From the NCBI GenBank assembly GCA_963786195.1, contig CAWAYH010000009.1:62001-126000 (forward strand): 64,000 bases of DNA, in the 5' to 3' direction. This stretch comes from CAWAYH01 sp963786195. Lineage in GTDB: Bacteria; Acidobacteriota; Vicinamibacteria; Vicinamibacterales; 2-12-FULL-66-21. Shown here piece by piece: positions 37,152 through 46,767 of the stretch. The notes beneath the pieces are model-generated. The model was not told where the DNA came from. It worked only from the letters and a program-made list of their open reading frames with translations, and searched no databases. The position numbers and the translations under genes are program-made. The first letter of the stretch is position 1. Each line of letters starts with the position of its first letter.

Positions 37152-38316
37152 GAAACGTCTTCGCGTGGGCGTGCTCTACGGCGGCCGGTCGGGCGAGCAC
37201 GAAGTGTCTCTGGCGTCGGCAGCGGCGGTACTTGCGAACCTCGATCGCTCGCGGTACGAGCCGATGCCCATCCGCATCGAGAAGGACGGGCGTTGGGCGC
37301 TGGCCGAGCGGCCGCCAACCGCGATGTCTGCCGCCGATGTCATCGAGCAGGGGCGCCTCGAGTCGGCGCGGGCCATTCGAACCGGGCGCGAAGTGCACAT
37401 GGTCGCGCGGCCCAGCGACGAGACCATCCTGTCGATCAAGCGGGGCATGCCGGACGAGGCGGCGGCCGATCCGACACAGGCGCTGGTGACCGGCCTGCAC
37501 GTGGATGTCATCTTCCCGGTGCTGCACGGCCCGTACGGCGAGGACGGGACGATTCAAGGTCTGCTCGAGCTGGCAAACGTCCCGTACGTGGGCGCCGGAG
37601 TACTCGCGTCTGCCGTCGGCATGGACAAGGCCGTGATGAAGGTCCTCTTCTCGGCTCGAGGTCTGCCGGTGTGCGACTACCGGGTCGTGCTGCGGCGTGA
37701 CTGGGAGGGTCGTCCGCACGAGATCGCCGCCGACCTGGAGCGCCAGCTGCGGTTTCCGATGTTCGTCAAGCCGGCCAACCTGGGATCGAGCGTGGGCATC
37801 TCCAAGGCCAAGGATCCCGCGAGCCTTCGAGATGCCATGGACCTCGCCGGATCGTTCGACCGGAAGATCGTCATCGAGGCGGCCGTCCCCGACGCGCGTG
37901 AGATCGAGTGCGCCGTGCTCGGCAACGACGATCCCGAAGCCTCAGTCGCCGGTGAGGTCATTCCCTCACGCGAGTTCTACGACTACGAGGCCAAGTACCT
38001 GGACGAGGGGTCGCAAGTCATCATCCCGGCCGATCTTCCGCCCGCGACGGCCGACGAGATCCGGATGCTCTCGATCGCCGCGTTTCGGGCGATCGACGGC
38101 GCCGGCATGGCGCGGGTGGACTTCCTGATGACGCGGACCAACGGCGAGATATTCGTCAACGAAGTGAACACGATTCCGGGGTTCACGACGATCAGCATGT
38201 ACTCGAAGCTGTGGGCGGCGACGGGCGTGGACTATCCGGCGCTCCTCGACCGCCTCGTCGCACTGGCGCTCGAGCGTCACGCGGCGAAGCAGCAGCTTCG
38301 AACCAGCCTCACATGA
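37150..38316 (+). CDS. ddl: D-alanine--D-alanine ligase
   Basis: An ATP-grasp ligase making the D-Ala-D-Ala dipeptide for peptidoglycan; 388 residues. The N-terminal VGVLYGGRSGEHEVSLASA binds the first D-Ala. HGPYGEDGTIQGLLELANVP is diagnostic. The ATP-grasp core has FPMFVKPANLGSSVGISKAK, and the metal/C-terminal site is ARVDFLMTRTNGEIFVNEVN followed by TIPGFTTISMY. The GTG start is embedded in a heptad repeat. The stop overlaps the next gene (ATGA), indicating coupling. Confidence 0.97.
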   Translation: MKRLRVGVLYGGRSGEHEVSLASAAAVLANLDRSRYEPMPIRIEKDGRWALAERPPTAMSAADVIEQGRLESARAIRTGREVHMVARPSDETILSIKRGMPDEAAADPTQALVTGLHVDVIFPVLHGPYGEDGTIQGLLELANVPYVGAGVLASAVGMDKAVMKVLFSARGLPVCDYRVVLRRDWEGRPHEIAADLERQLRFPMFVKPANLGSSVGISKAKDPASLRDAMDLAGSFDRKIVIEAAVPDAREIECAVLGNDDPEASVAGEVIPSREFYDYEAKYLDEGSQVIIPADLPPATADEIRMLSIAAFRAIDGAGMARVDFLMTRTNGEIFVNEVNTIPGFTTISMYSKLWAATGVDYPALLDRLVALALERHAAKQQLRTSLT

Positions 38317-39841
38317 CCGCGCGACCCGCGCTGATCCTGGCGTTTGCGATGCTGGCGCTGGCGGCTCAGCCGGGCGGGCCCTCGGGTCTGCGGGGGCTCG
38401 AAGCGCTGTCGCGCGTCTACGACGCGATCCTCGAAGCACGATTCGATCAGGTCGACGCGGAACTCCAGCGGGCCTGCGGGCCTGCGCCGGTCGAGGCCTG
38501 CCACGTGCTCGACGCCACCGCGCTCTGGTGGCGCATCCAGCTGGACCCCGACAACCGCGCGCTCGACGACCGAGTTCTCCGCGTCGATCGACCGTGCGAT
38601 CGACTCGACCGAAGCCTGGACCGAGCGCGCGCCGGATTCGTCAGAAGCCTGGTTCTACCTCGGCGGCGCGTACGCGGCGCGCGTTCAGTGGCGCGTGCTG
38701 CGGAACGAGAAGCTGTCCGCGGCGCGGGACGGGAAACGCATCAAGCAGGCGCTCGAGCGGGCCGTCGCGCTCGACCCCGGCCTGGACGATGCGTATTTCG
38801 GGATCGGGTTGTATCGCTACTATGCGGACGTGGCCCCGGCGGCCGCGAAGATCCTCAGGTTTCTCCTGCTCCTCCCGGGAGGCGATCGTGAGGAGGGCCT
38901 GGCACAGATGCTGCGGACGCGGGAGCGCGGCCGCCTGCTCCAGGGCGAAGCCGACTACCAGCTCCACGTCATCTACCTGTGGTACGAGCACGCAGACGCA
39001 CCGCGCGCTCGAGCTGCTGAGAGGTCTCCAGAAGCAGTATCCGAGGAATCCCCTCTACCTGATCCAGATTGCCGACATCCAGGACATGTACGAGCACGAC
39101 ATCACGGCCAGCCTCGACAGCTGGCGTGCGCTGCTGGCGATGGCGCGCGACAAGCGGGTGAATGAAACGAGGGTCGCTGAGGTACGCGCGCGGCTCGGGA
39201 TCGCGCAGCAGCTCGATCGACTGGCGCTGACCGATCATGCCGTCGAACAGCTCGACACAATCGTCCGCTCGGCGCCAGAGGCTCCGTATTCTTCGCTCGC
39301 CCTGGCCTATCTTCGTCTCGGTGAGGGCCACGACCGGCTCGGCGCGCGCTCAGAGGCGATGTCGGCATATCGTCAGGCCTCGCTCGCGGCCCCGGAAGGC
39401 GATCCGTACGACGTTCGCGGGCAGGCCACCCGGCGGCTCCGCAAGGCGCCCGACGCGCAGCGCGCCGAGGCGTTCCGGCTCTCGCTGGACGGCTGGCGCC
39501 GCCTCGAGCAACACGATGCGACCGGCGCCGCCAAGGCGCTGACGCGATCGCTCGCGCTCAATCCCGCCGATCCGATCGCGCACTATCGCTACGGACGTGT
39601 TCTGCAGACGCGCCGCGACGACAGCGCGGCGCTCGAGCACTTCAACACGACGATCCGCGAGGCGAAATCGTGTCCCGCCCCCATCCTGGGGACCGCGTAC
39701 CTCGAGAAAGCGCGGCTGCACGAGCGTGCGGGTCAGCCCGATCAGGCACTGCACGCGTATCGCATCGCGTCGACGCTCTTCGGCGCGGCGCAGGAGACGC
39801 GCAACGCCGCGACGCGCGCGATCGCTCGACTCGAGAAGTAG
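38313..39841 (+). CDS. Secreted TPR-repeat protein (frame-broken)
   Basis: A ~508-residue protein starting with a signal-like MTARPALILAFAMLALAAQP. TPR-like helices follow: FYLGGAYAARVQWRVLRNEK, RIKQALERAVALDPGLDDAY, LALAYLRLGEGHDRLGARSE, AAKALTRSLALNPADPIAHY, and LEKARLHERAGQPDQALHAY. The frame changes near 38577 and 38998. It is translationally coupled to ddl by ATGA. No enzymatic motif was found. A role in envelope assembly is inferred only from export and neighbour. Confidence 0.75.
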
Positions 39842-39914
39842 TACGAGGATCGCACGCGCGCGCGATCGCGGTGAAAAAGGCGTGCAGCTTTTTGACTTTT
39901 CGTGCACTTTGTGC

Positions 39915-39942
39915 TTGACAGCAAATTTTTCTCATCCATAAT
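39915..39942 (+). promoter_or_regulatory. Strong promoter of first lysine-rich microprotein
   Basis: TTGACA (39915-39920, perfect -35), 16-bp AT-rich spacer, CATAAT (39937-39942). The start is near 39949, giving a ~90-nt leader ending in AAGGAGGAACTA before the ATG at 40038. Confidence 0.8.
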
Positions 39943-40037
39943 CTACATCTTGTATGAGGGTGGATCGCTCAGCCCACCTGTTGTTAGCATCGCGAAACGG
40001 TAACGAAGCTGAGCTGCCACGTTCCAAGGAGGAACTA

Positions 40038-40091
40038 ATGGCGAAGAAGACTGCGAAGGGCGGCAAGAAAAAGGGCGGGAAGAAGCGCTAG
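40038..40091 (+). CDS. 17-residue Lys/Gly-rich microprotein A
   Basis: The encoded peptide is MAKKTAKGGKKKGGKKR, 17 residues with nine Lys and one Arg and no acidic residue. It has every element of an expressed gene: a near-consensus promoter 120 bp upstream, a near-perfect Shine-Dalgarno (AAGGAGG, 40026-40032), an ATG, and a strong terminator 22 bp after the TAG. It resembles the Lys-rich tails of histone H1-like proteins, suggesting nucleic-acid binding. No named family was recognised. A near-identical copy lies 240 bp downstream. Confidence 0.75.
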   Translation: MAKKTAKGGKKKGGKKR

Positions 40092-40112
40092 TTCCCAGCC
40101 GCCTACCGGTCC

Positions 40113-40143
40113 GGGGGTGTCACGTTGACACCCCCTATTTTTT
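40113..40143 (+). terminator. Rho-independent terminator of microprotein A
   Basis: GGGGGTGTCA (40113-40122), loop CGT, TGACACCCCC (40126-40135), then TATTTTTT. A perfect 10-bp stem. Confidence 0.93.
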
Positions 40144-40329
40144 GTGCCTGACCTCCTGCGGAACGCGTGAGCCGGTGACGGATACGCGACTCGGCATGGT
40201 CGAGCAGGTCAACCAGGAAGCGACGGAGCACCGACAGACGCAGGCCGGCGTGCCAGACGGTCGCGGCGCTGCAATGCGGTGAGACTCCTCGCGGAACGAG
40301 CCCACGAGCGAAGGGGGGGATTAGTCGAC

Positions 40330-40383
40330 ATGGCGAAGAAGACGGCCAAGGGCGGGAAGAAGAAGGCTGCGAAGAAGAAGTAA
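40330..40383 (+). CDS. 17-residue Lys/Gly-rich microprotein B
   Basis: The encoded peptide is MAKKTAKGGKKKAAKKK. The first 12 residues are identical to microprotein A; only the tail differs (AAKKK instead of GGKKR). The DNA differs at several synonymous positions between copies (ACT/ACG, GCG/GCC, GGC/GGG), so the peptide sequence looks conserved by selection rather than by recent duplication. AAGGGGGGGA lies 9 nt upstream as a possible ribosome site. A terminator follows 20 bp after the stop. No clear own promoter was seen in the 186 bp after the first terminator. Confidence 0.7.
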   Translation: MAKKTAKGGKKKAAKKK

Positions 40384-40397
40384 GCCACTCACCCGCC

Positions 40398-40427
40398 AAA
40401 AAAGGGGGCGCCGTCGCCCCCTTTTTT
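40398..40427. terminator. Bidirectional terminator between microprotein B and HEAT/cyclophilin gene
   Basis: AAAAAA, GGGGGCG (40404-40410), loop CCGT, CGCCCCC (40415-40421), TTTTTT. The A-run and T-run make it functional on both strands for the two convergent genes. Confidence 0.93.
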
Positions 40428-40447
40428 GCTGTACGGCGGCACGCACG

Positions 40448-42679
40448 TCAGCGCGACGGCTCGTCGGTGCCCTGCCACCCGGTTCCGTCCCACACACGCA
40501 CGCGGATGATGAGATCGCCCGGCTTGAATCCGATCGACCACGTCCAGACCGTTGACCACGTGGCCGAACACGGTGTATCGCGCATCGAGGTGCGGCTGAC
40601 GGCGAGTGGGTGATGAAGAACTGGCTGCCGCCGGTGTCGCGCCACTCGAGCGCCATCCCGACGGTCCCGCGCAGAAACGGCCGTTCGTTCAGCTCGTCGC
40701 GAATCGTGAAGCCCGGGCCCCCTTCGCCGTCACCACGCGGGATCGCCGTCCTGGACGACGAAGTTCGGCGACCACGCGATGGACCTCGAGCCCGTTGAAG
40801 AAGCCCTTCCGCACCAGCGCCATGAAGTTGCGCGTCGTCTGCGGCGCGTCCAGCACGGCCAGCTCGAACTCGATCGTGCCGTAGGCGGTCTCGATGAAGG
40901 CGTGCGGCGAGATTGTTCGGCGCGATCGAGCTCGGGTCGTCGTACGGCGCCGGTTGGCGCCGCAGGCACGGGTCGGATGAGGCGCTGCGGTCGTCGACGG
41001 ACGGATTCGAGTCTGCGCGAGCAGCTCGGCCGCGCGAACGCGAACGGCCCAGTCCTTGTCGCTCGAGCGCGGTGCTTCAGCGTCTCGGCCGCCTCGGTCG
41101 CGCCGTACTTGGCGAGCGCGTCGAGAGCGGCCGTCCTGGCGCCGTAGGCGCAGTCGCGGCCGCGCCGATCTTGTACGCCTCGCGCAGCGGCTCGGCACCT
41201 CCCTCAGGCTTCAGTTCGCCAACCAGCGTGCGCTGCCGCGGCGCGGACGACGAAGATCGGTGTCCTCGAGGCGTTGAAGGAGCATCGGCGCGGATCCGGC
41301 ACCTTGAGCCTCACCAGCGGCGCGCAGGACCGCCGGCAACGACCCGCTTGTCTTCGTCCTGGAGCATCGATTGCAGACGGTCGGTGCGCAGCTCGGGCGG
41401 CAGGGTCCCAGCACGTCAGCCAGCGCCGCGCGCACGCGCCAGTCCCGGTCGGGCTCCAGGCCGGACAGCACGGAGACGAAGCTCTCGCGATCGATCGCGG
41501 CCGCCGCCCGGATCGCTGCGGCACGCATCGCCGGCCAGTCGTCGGTCATGAGATCCTGGATGGCCGAGCAGGCCGTCCGTGGCCGCCGCAGGCGCCGAGC
41601 GCCGTCACGGCCTCGAGCCGGACGTTGGGATGCACGGCGGTCGTCGGCCGACGAGGCGCGACAGCGGGACCGGCCGCCTGCGGCGCGGCGATCTTTCCGA
41701 GCGCGCGGACGGCCGATCACCGTCACCTCGAGTCCGGCCTTCGCGGCATGGTTGCACCAAAGCGATGAGGGCGTCGGTCGCCGACGCCTCCTTCACGTCC
41801 CCGAGCCCGCGCGCGGCAAACGCCCGGGTATGCCGGCCCTTCGCGGCGAGCAGCTGCGTGAGGGCTGGCACCGCTCGCGGATCGTCGATCCGCTGCAGCG
41901 CGTACGCGATCGGCCACCAGCTCGACGACCGGGCGTGCCGCCGTCGAGGACCGCGCCCGCGAGCGGCTCGTACGCACCGAGCCGCACGAGCGCAAACAGC
42001 GCCAGCTTGAACGCGTCGGCTTCCGGCGCCGCCGGCCATGTCTCATCGTCGGGCTCCATCGCCAGCGACGGGAGCGCTGCTTCGCGTACTCGGCGGCCAT
42101 CTCGCCGATTGCCGCCGCGGCACTCCTTCGCGCCGATCTGACCCAGCGCTTCGGCCGCACGGCCGCGCACGAGCGGAGCGGAGTCGCCGAGCAGCGGCGT
42201 CAGCGTTGCGTCCGCCGACGGCGTCGCCGATGAGGCCGAGCGCGAACGCGGCCATCTGCGCGCACGTCGGCGTCCGTGTCGGTCAGCGCGCCGGCGAGGG
42301 GCGCCACGCCGTCCGCAGACCCGACCCGGCCGAGCGCGAGCGCCGCCCGGCGCCGGATGCGCGGGTCTTCGTCGTCGATCGAGACACGCGTGAGATCGGG
42401 CGACGAGTCGGCGGCAGCGGCGGCACGAGCGACCGGCGCGCGGCCGTCGTCCGGGCACGGGACTGGCGCGGCGGCGGGGCGCGGGCTGTTCGAGGCGCAG
42501 GATGCGCTGATCCTCCAGCTGGAGGATCCAGGCCATCTTCTGCTTCGAACGGCAGCGATCGGCCGGGCGGCCGGCGGCGGCGTCGACACGCACGCGGAGG
42601 CGAGCAGGAGCCAGAACGCGGTCACCACGGCTCCACGGAGACGACGAATCAGCGGCCTGCTCGTCATGGGGTCCCTCAT
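40448..42679 (-). CDS. HEAT-repeat lipoprotein with C-terminal cyclophilin domain (frame-broken)
   Basis: A reconstructed ~740-residue protein. The N-terminus MTSRPLIRRLRGAVVTAFWL continues to LLLASACVSTPPP, a lipobox. HEAT/PBS-type repeats follow, e.g. DEDPRIRRRAALALGRVGSA, PLVRGRAAEALGQIG and similar segments through ~41000. The C-terminal ~170 residues are a cyclophilin PPIase: FIETAYGTIEFELAVLDAPQ, TTRNFMALVRKGFFNGLEVH, MALEWRDTGGSQFFITHSP, and FGHVVNGLDVVDRI. At least six frame changes scatter the pieces. The overall order is clear, but residue-level detail is not. Probably an envelope-attached foldase or scaffold. Confidence 0.7.
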
Positions 42680-42729
42680 CAAATGCGCGTAGCTCGATTC
42701 TCTCCTGCGTAGCGCCGTCGACCCGATCC

Positions 42730-43810
42730 TCAGACGACGTGGACGCCGATGCCGGGACCGGTCGGCACCGCGATCGTGCCGTCCGGCCGGACGTCGATCT
42801 CCGGATCGATCAGATCGGGCGCGAAGTAGCGACGGCTCGCGGCCACGTCGCCGGGCAGCGTGAAGTTCGGCAGCGTCGACAGGTGAATGTTGTGCGCGCG
42901 GCCGATGCCGCTCTCGAGCATGCCGCCGTGCCAGACCGGAATGCCGTGCGCGGCCGCGAGGTCGTGCATGCGCAATCGACTGGCGTGACCGCCGACGCGC
43001 CCCGGCTTGATGTTGATGATCCGGCAGGCCCCGGCTCGATCGCCTCTTCGGCGATCTTCGGACGGTGTGCGATCGACTCATCCAGGCAGATCGGCGTCCG
43101 GATCCCGCTGCTGCAGGCTCGCGTGATCGCGGACGTCGTCGTAGTCGAGCGGCTGTTCGATCATCATCAGATCGAAGCCGATCGAGCCCGGCGAGATGGC
43201 GGCGTCGTGCGAGCGTGATAGGCGGCGTTGGCGTCGACCATCAGCGGGATGTCTGCCGAACCGCGCGCGGACGCGCTCGACGGCCTCGACGTCCCACCCC
43301 GGCTTGATCTTGATCTTGATCCGGCGGTAGCCGGCGGCGAGCTCGACCTCGACCCGTTCGAGCAGCTGGTCGAGCGAATCCTGGATGCCGATCGACACGC
43401 CGGACGCGATGCCGGTGCCGATGATCGCGTCGGATCCGCCGAGCACCCGGCACAGCGGTACGCCCTGCTGCCGGGCGAACAGATCCCAGCGCGCCATCTC
43501 GACGGCGGCCTTCGCCATGTTGTGGCCGCGGATCGACGGCCAGCGCCGGCGAAGATCTCGCGTGGATGCGCGAACTCGCGCCCGAGCACGAGCGGCGCGA
43601 TGAACTCCGCGATGATGTGCCACGCGGTGCTGGTGGTTTCGGAGCTGTAGAACGGGTTGCCTCGGCGACGCATTCGCCGACCCCGGTCACGCCATCGCCT
43701 TCGACCGTCACGAGCACGAACGGCCGATCGTGGATCCGGCCGAAGCTCGTCTCGAAGAATCGCACCAGCGGAAGGCGCAGCAGCCGCAGCTCGATCCGCT
43801 CGATTCGCAC
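42730..43810 (-). CDS. menC: o-Succinylbenzoate synthase / N-acylamino-acid racemase family (MenC-like), frame-broken
   Basis: An enolase-superfamily enzyme of menaquinone synthesis or N-acylamino acid racemisation. Signs are the start MRIERIELRLLRLPLVRFFE, then HIIAEFIAPLVLGREFAHP, KAAVEMARWDLFARQQGVPL, YRRIKIKIKPGWDVEAVERV (catalytic Lys pair KIK) and MMIEQPLDYDDVRDHASLQ. The tail HDLAAAHGIPVWHGGMLESG, NIHLSTLPNFTLPGDVAAS and PTGPGIGVHVV is strongly MenC/NAAAR-like. Frame changes near 43665, 43545, 43230, 43100 and 43020. Which of the two activities it has cannot be told from sequence. Confidence 0.85.
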
Positions 43811-43839
43811 CGGACAATGCTATCGAAGGCAAGGCTCGC

Positions 43840-43845
43840 TATACT
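43840..43845 (+). promoter_or_regulatory. -10 box directly before deoxynucleoside kinase
   Basis: TATACT with 7 nt to the TTG at 43853. It favours that TTG over the ATG at 43817 and implies a leaderless message. Confidence 0.5.
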
Positions 43846-43852
43846 GCTCACC

Positions 43853-44493
43853 TTGGACTTCCGCTACATCGCCATCGAAGGGCCGGTCGGGCTGGGCAAG
43901 TCCGCGCTCGCGGATCGTCTCGGCGCGCGTCTCGACGCCACGGTCGTGCTCGACGAGACCGACAATCCGTTTCTTGGCGACTTCTACGCCGACCGCCCCG
44001 GCGCCGGCGTTCCAGGCGCAGCTCTTTTACACGCTGTCGCGACACCGCCAGCAGACGTCGCTGCGGCAGAGCGATCTCTTCAGCCAGCTCACGATCTGCG
44101 ACTACCTCTTCGACCGCGACAAGATCTACGCCTATCTGAACCTCGACGACAACGAGCTGTTCATCTACCAGCGGCTCTACGAGCTGCTCGTCGCCAGACC
44201 TCCCGGCGCCGGATCTCGTCGTCTACCTGCAGACGCCGACCGACGTGCTGCGCCGCCGGCTGCGCGAGCGCGACGCGCGCGAACCCGGAGCTGCCGCGTG
44301 CCCGGACGACGACTACCTGCGGGAGCTGAACGAGGCCTACAACCACTTCTTCTTCCACTACAACGCGACGCCGCTGCTGGTGGTCGAAACCTCGCAGTTC
44401 GATCTGTCCTGGGGCGACGAGGCGGTCGCCGACCTCGAGCGGCAGATCCGATCGATGGGCAAGGGCACGCGGTACTACGTGCCGCGAACGTGA
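43853..44493 (+). CDS. Deoxynucleoside kinase (dNK family), frame-broken
   Basis: A ~213-residue nucleoside kinase salvaging deoxynucleosides. The P-loop is in RYIAIEGPVGLGKSALADRL. Then come VLDETDNPFLGDFYADRP, FQAQLFYTLSRHRQQTS, TICDYLFDRDKIYAYLNLDD, YLQTPTDVLRRRLRERDARE (lid arginines), and LNEAYNHFFFHYNATPLLVV. Frame changes lie near 44010 and 44203. The TTG start gives the family N-terminus (LDFRYIAIEG); an upstream ATG at 43817 is in frame. It is divergent from menC. Base specificity (dA/dG) is not readable. Confidence 0.87.
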
Positions 44494-44531
44494 CCCGGGC
44501 GTCTGGACGCATGCTAAGCTACGGATAGTCC

Positions 44532-45421
44532 ATGGCCTGGTTCAAGAAGCAGCGCAAGCCGATTGAGCCGCCCGAAAAACAGAGCCGGGTGCCGGAAGGG
44601 CTCTGGGTCAAGTGCCCGTCGTGCGCGCAGATCATCTACAACAAGGACCTGGCCGCGAGCCTCAGCGTGTGCACCAAGTGCGCACATCACTTCCGCCTGA
44701 CCGCCAGCGAACGACTGCGCGCGCTGTTCGACGGCGACTGGCAGGAGTACGACCGCGGCCTGACGTCGACCGACCCGCTGAAGTTCACCGACACCAAGCC
44801 GTACCGCCAGCGGCTCGACACGAGCATCGCCGCCACCGGTCTGAACGACGCCGTGATCACGGCGACCGGCCGGATCAACGGCATCGAAACGGTGGTCGCC
44901 GCGATGGAATACGGCTTCATCGGCGGCAGCATGGGCGTGGTCGTCGGCGAGAAGATCACGCGCGCGATCGAGCGCGCGATCGAGGGGCGGCTGCCGGTCA
45001 TCATCGTGTCGTGCTCGGGCGGCGCCCGCATGATGGAAGGCGCGCTCTCGCTGATGCAGATGGCCAAGATCAGCGCGGCGCTCGCGCGGCTGGACCGCGC
45101 GCGGCTGCCGTACATCTCCGTCCTCACCGATCCGACCACCGGCGGCGTGACCGCCAGCTTCGCCATGCTCGGCGACATCAACATCGCGGAGCCGAAGGCC
45201 CTCATCGGATTCGCCGGCCCCCGCGTGATCGAGCAGACCATCCGGCAGAAGCTGCCCGAGGGATTCCAGCGAAGCGAGTTCCTCCTCGAGCACGGCATGC
45301 TCGACATGGTGATCGATCGCCGCGAGATGAAGGATGCCATCACGCGGTTCCTGCGCTTCGTGCGCCACGCCGCGTCCCGCGGCCGCAGCCCGCGATGGCC
45401 GAAGCCGCCGCCGAGTCCTGA
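44532..45421 (+). CDS. accD: Acetyl-CoA carboxylase carboxyltransferase beta subunit
   Basis: Transfers carboxyl from biotin to acetyl-CoA in fatty-acid synthesis. The N-terminal zinc ribbon is VKCPSCAQIIYNKDL...VCTKCAHHF. The crotonase-fold core has GFIGGSMGVVVGEKI, VSCSGGARMMEGALSLMQMA, LTDPTTGGVTASFAMLGD, and FAGPRVIEQTIRQKLPEGFQ. The accD frame has no stop and runs into folC. A stop at 45421 is reached only after a one-base shift near 45370, so the C-terminal ~15 residues are uncertain. accD-folC adjacency is a known conserved pair. Confidence 0.95.
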
Positions 45422-45434
45422 TTCAACGTCCCCC

Positions 45435-46716
45435 TTGGAGCCTCTCGACTTTCTCTTCTCTCTCGAACGTCTCGGGATGAAGTTCGGCCTCGACAACATG
45501 ACGAGGCTCTGCGCGGCGTTGGGCAATCCCGAGCGCAGCTTCCGCTCCGTCATCGTCGCGGGCACCAACGGCAAGGGATCCGTCACGTCCATGACCGCAG
45601 GCGGCGCTGCACGCCGCCGGTCACCGCTCCGCCCGCTACACGTCGCCCCATCTCGTGCGGCTCGAGGAACGATTCGTGATCGGCGAGCGCGAAGTGGCGA
45701 CCGCGACGCTCGCGGACGCCGCGCGCGTGGTGCAAACGGCCGTCGAGCGACTGCTGCGCGAGGGCGTGCTGGCAACGCCGCCGACCTTCTTCGAGTGCGC
45801 GACGGCGATCGCGTTCGAGCTGTTCCGGCGCGCACCGGTGGATATCGCGGTGCTGGAAGTCGGTCTTGGCGGCCGGCTCGACGCGACCAACGTCGTGACG
45901 CCGATCGCCGCGGCGATCACGTCGATCGATTTCGATCACCAGGACCAGCTCGGCGATACCATCGCGTCGATCGCCCGCGAGAAGGCGGGCGTCATCAAGC
46001 CGGGCATCCCGGTCGTGCTTGGAGATCTCCCGGTCGAGGCGTCCGACGTCATCCAGGAGGTCTGCGATCAACGTGGGGCGCACGCGCTCAGCGCGCCACA
46101 GCTCGTCCGCGTGTCGTCCAGGGCCGTCGACGGCGACACGATAGCGACGCTGGAATCGGCGCGCCGGGTCCTTCCGGACGTCACGCTGGCGTTGCGCGGC
46201 CGGCACCAGGTCGCCAACGCCCGCATCGCGGTGTGCCTGCTCGATGCGTTGACCGGGCTGGGGGTGGACGTCAGCGATGCCGCGGTGCGGACGGGGCTGA
46301 CGGATGCTCGATGGCCCGGACGCCTGGAGCGCGTACGGTGGCGGGACGCGGACGTGCTCCTCGACGCGGCGCACAACCCTGCGGGCGCCAGGGCGCTGGC
46401 CGAGTATCTGCGGGACGCCGGCTGGCGTGACGTGACGCTCGTCTTCGGTGCCATGCGGGACAAGGATGTCGACGGGATGCTCGCCGCGTTGCTGGCCTCA
46501 TGCGAGCTGGTCATCTGCACGACGGCGTCGAGCCCGCGCGCGCGGCCGGCCGGGATCTGTCAGCGCTCGTGGCGCGCCTCGCCTCCGGGCGCTGCCGCGT
46601 CGAGACCATCGACGATCCCGCGGCGGCGATGGCAGCGCGCTTGCCGAGCCGGATCGCGAGTGGTGGTGACCGGATCAATCTTCCTCATCGGACCACTGCG
46701 TGATATTCTTCGCTAG
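45435..46716 (+). CDS. folC: Folylpolyglutamate/dihydrofolate synthase
   Basis: A Mur-ligase-family enzyme adding glutamate to folates. It starts (TTG) at EPLDFLFSLERLGMKFGLDN. The P-loop is VIVAGTNGKGSVTSM. Then AARRRSARYTSPHLVRLEER (across a frame change near 45600), TFFECATAIAFELFRRAPVD, LEVGLGGRLDATNVVTPIAA, SIDFDHQDQLGDTIASIARE, KAGVIKPGIPVVLGDL, and the C-terminal LLDAAHNPAGARALAEYL. Two further frame changes near 46535 and 46660 surround a segment that fits in another frame. It follows accD in the same frame with no intervening stop. Confidence 0.92.
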
Positions 46717-46767
46717 CTGCCGCGCCTCCCGCGTCCGGCTCTGCCGGACCGATGTCATGCCGACGAC

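Noticed and set aside
40103..40399. Minus-strand ORF of 98 codons across the microprotein region
   Set aside because: Ser/Pro/Arg-rich composition, no ribosome site, and it spans two strong terminators; it is antisense to the microprotein genes.
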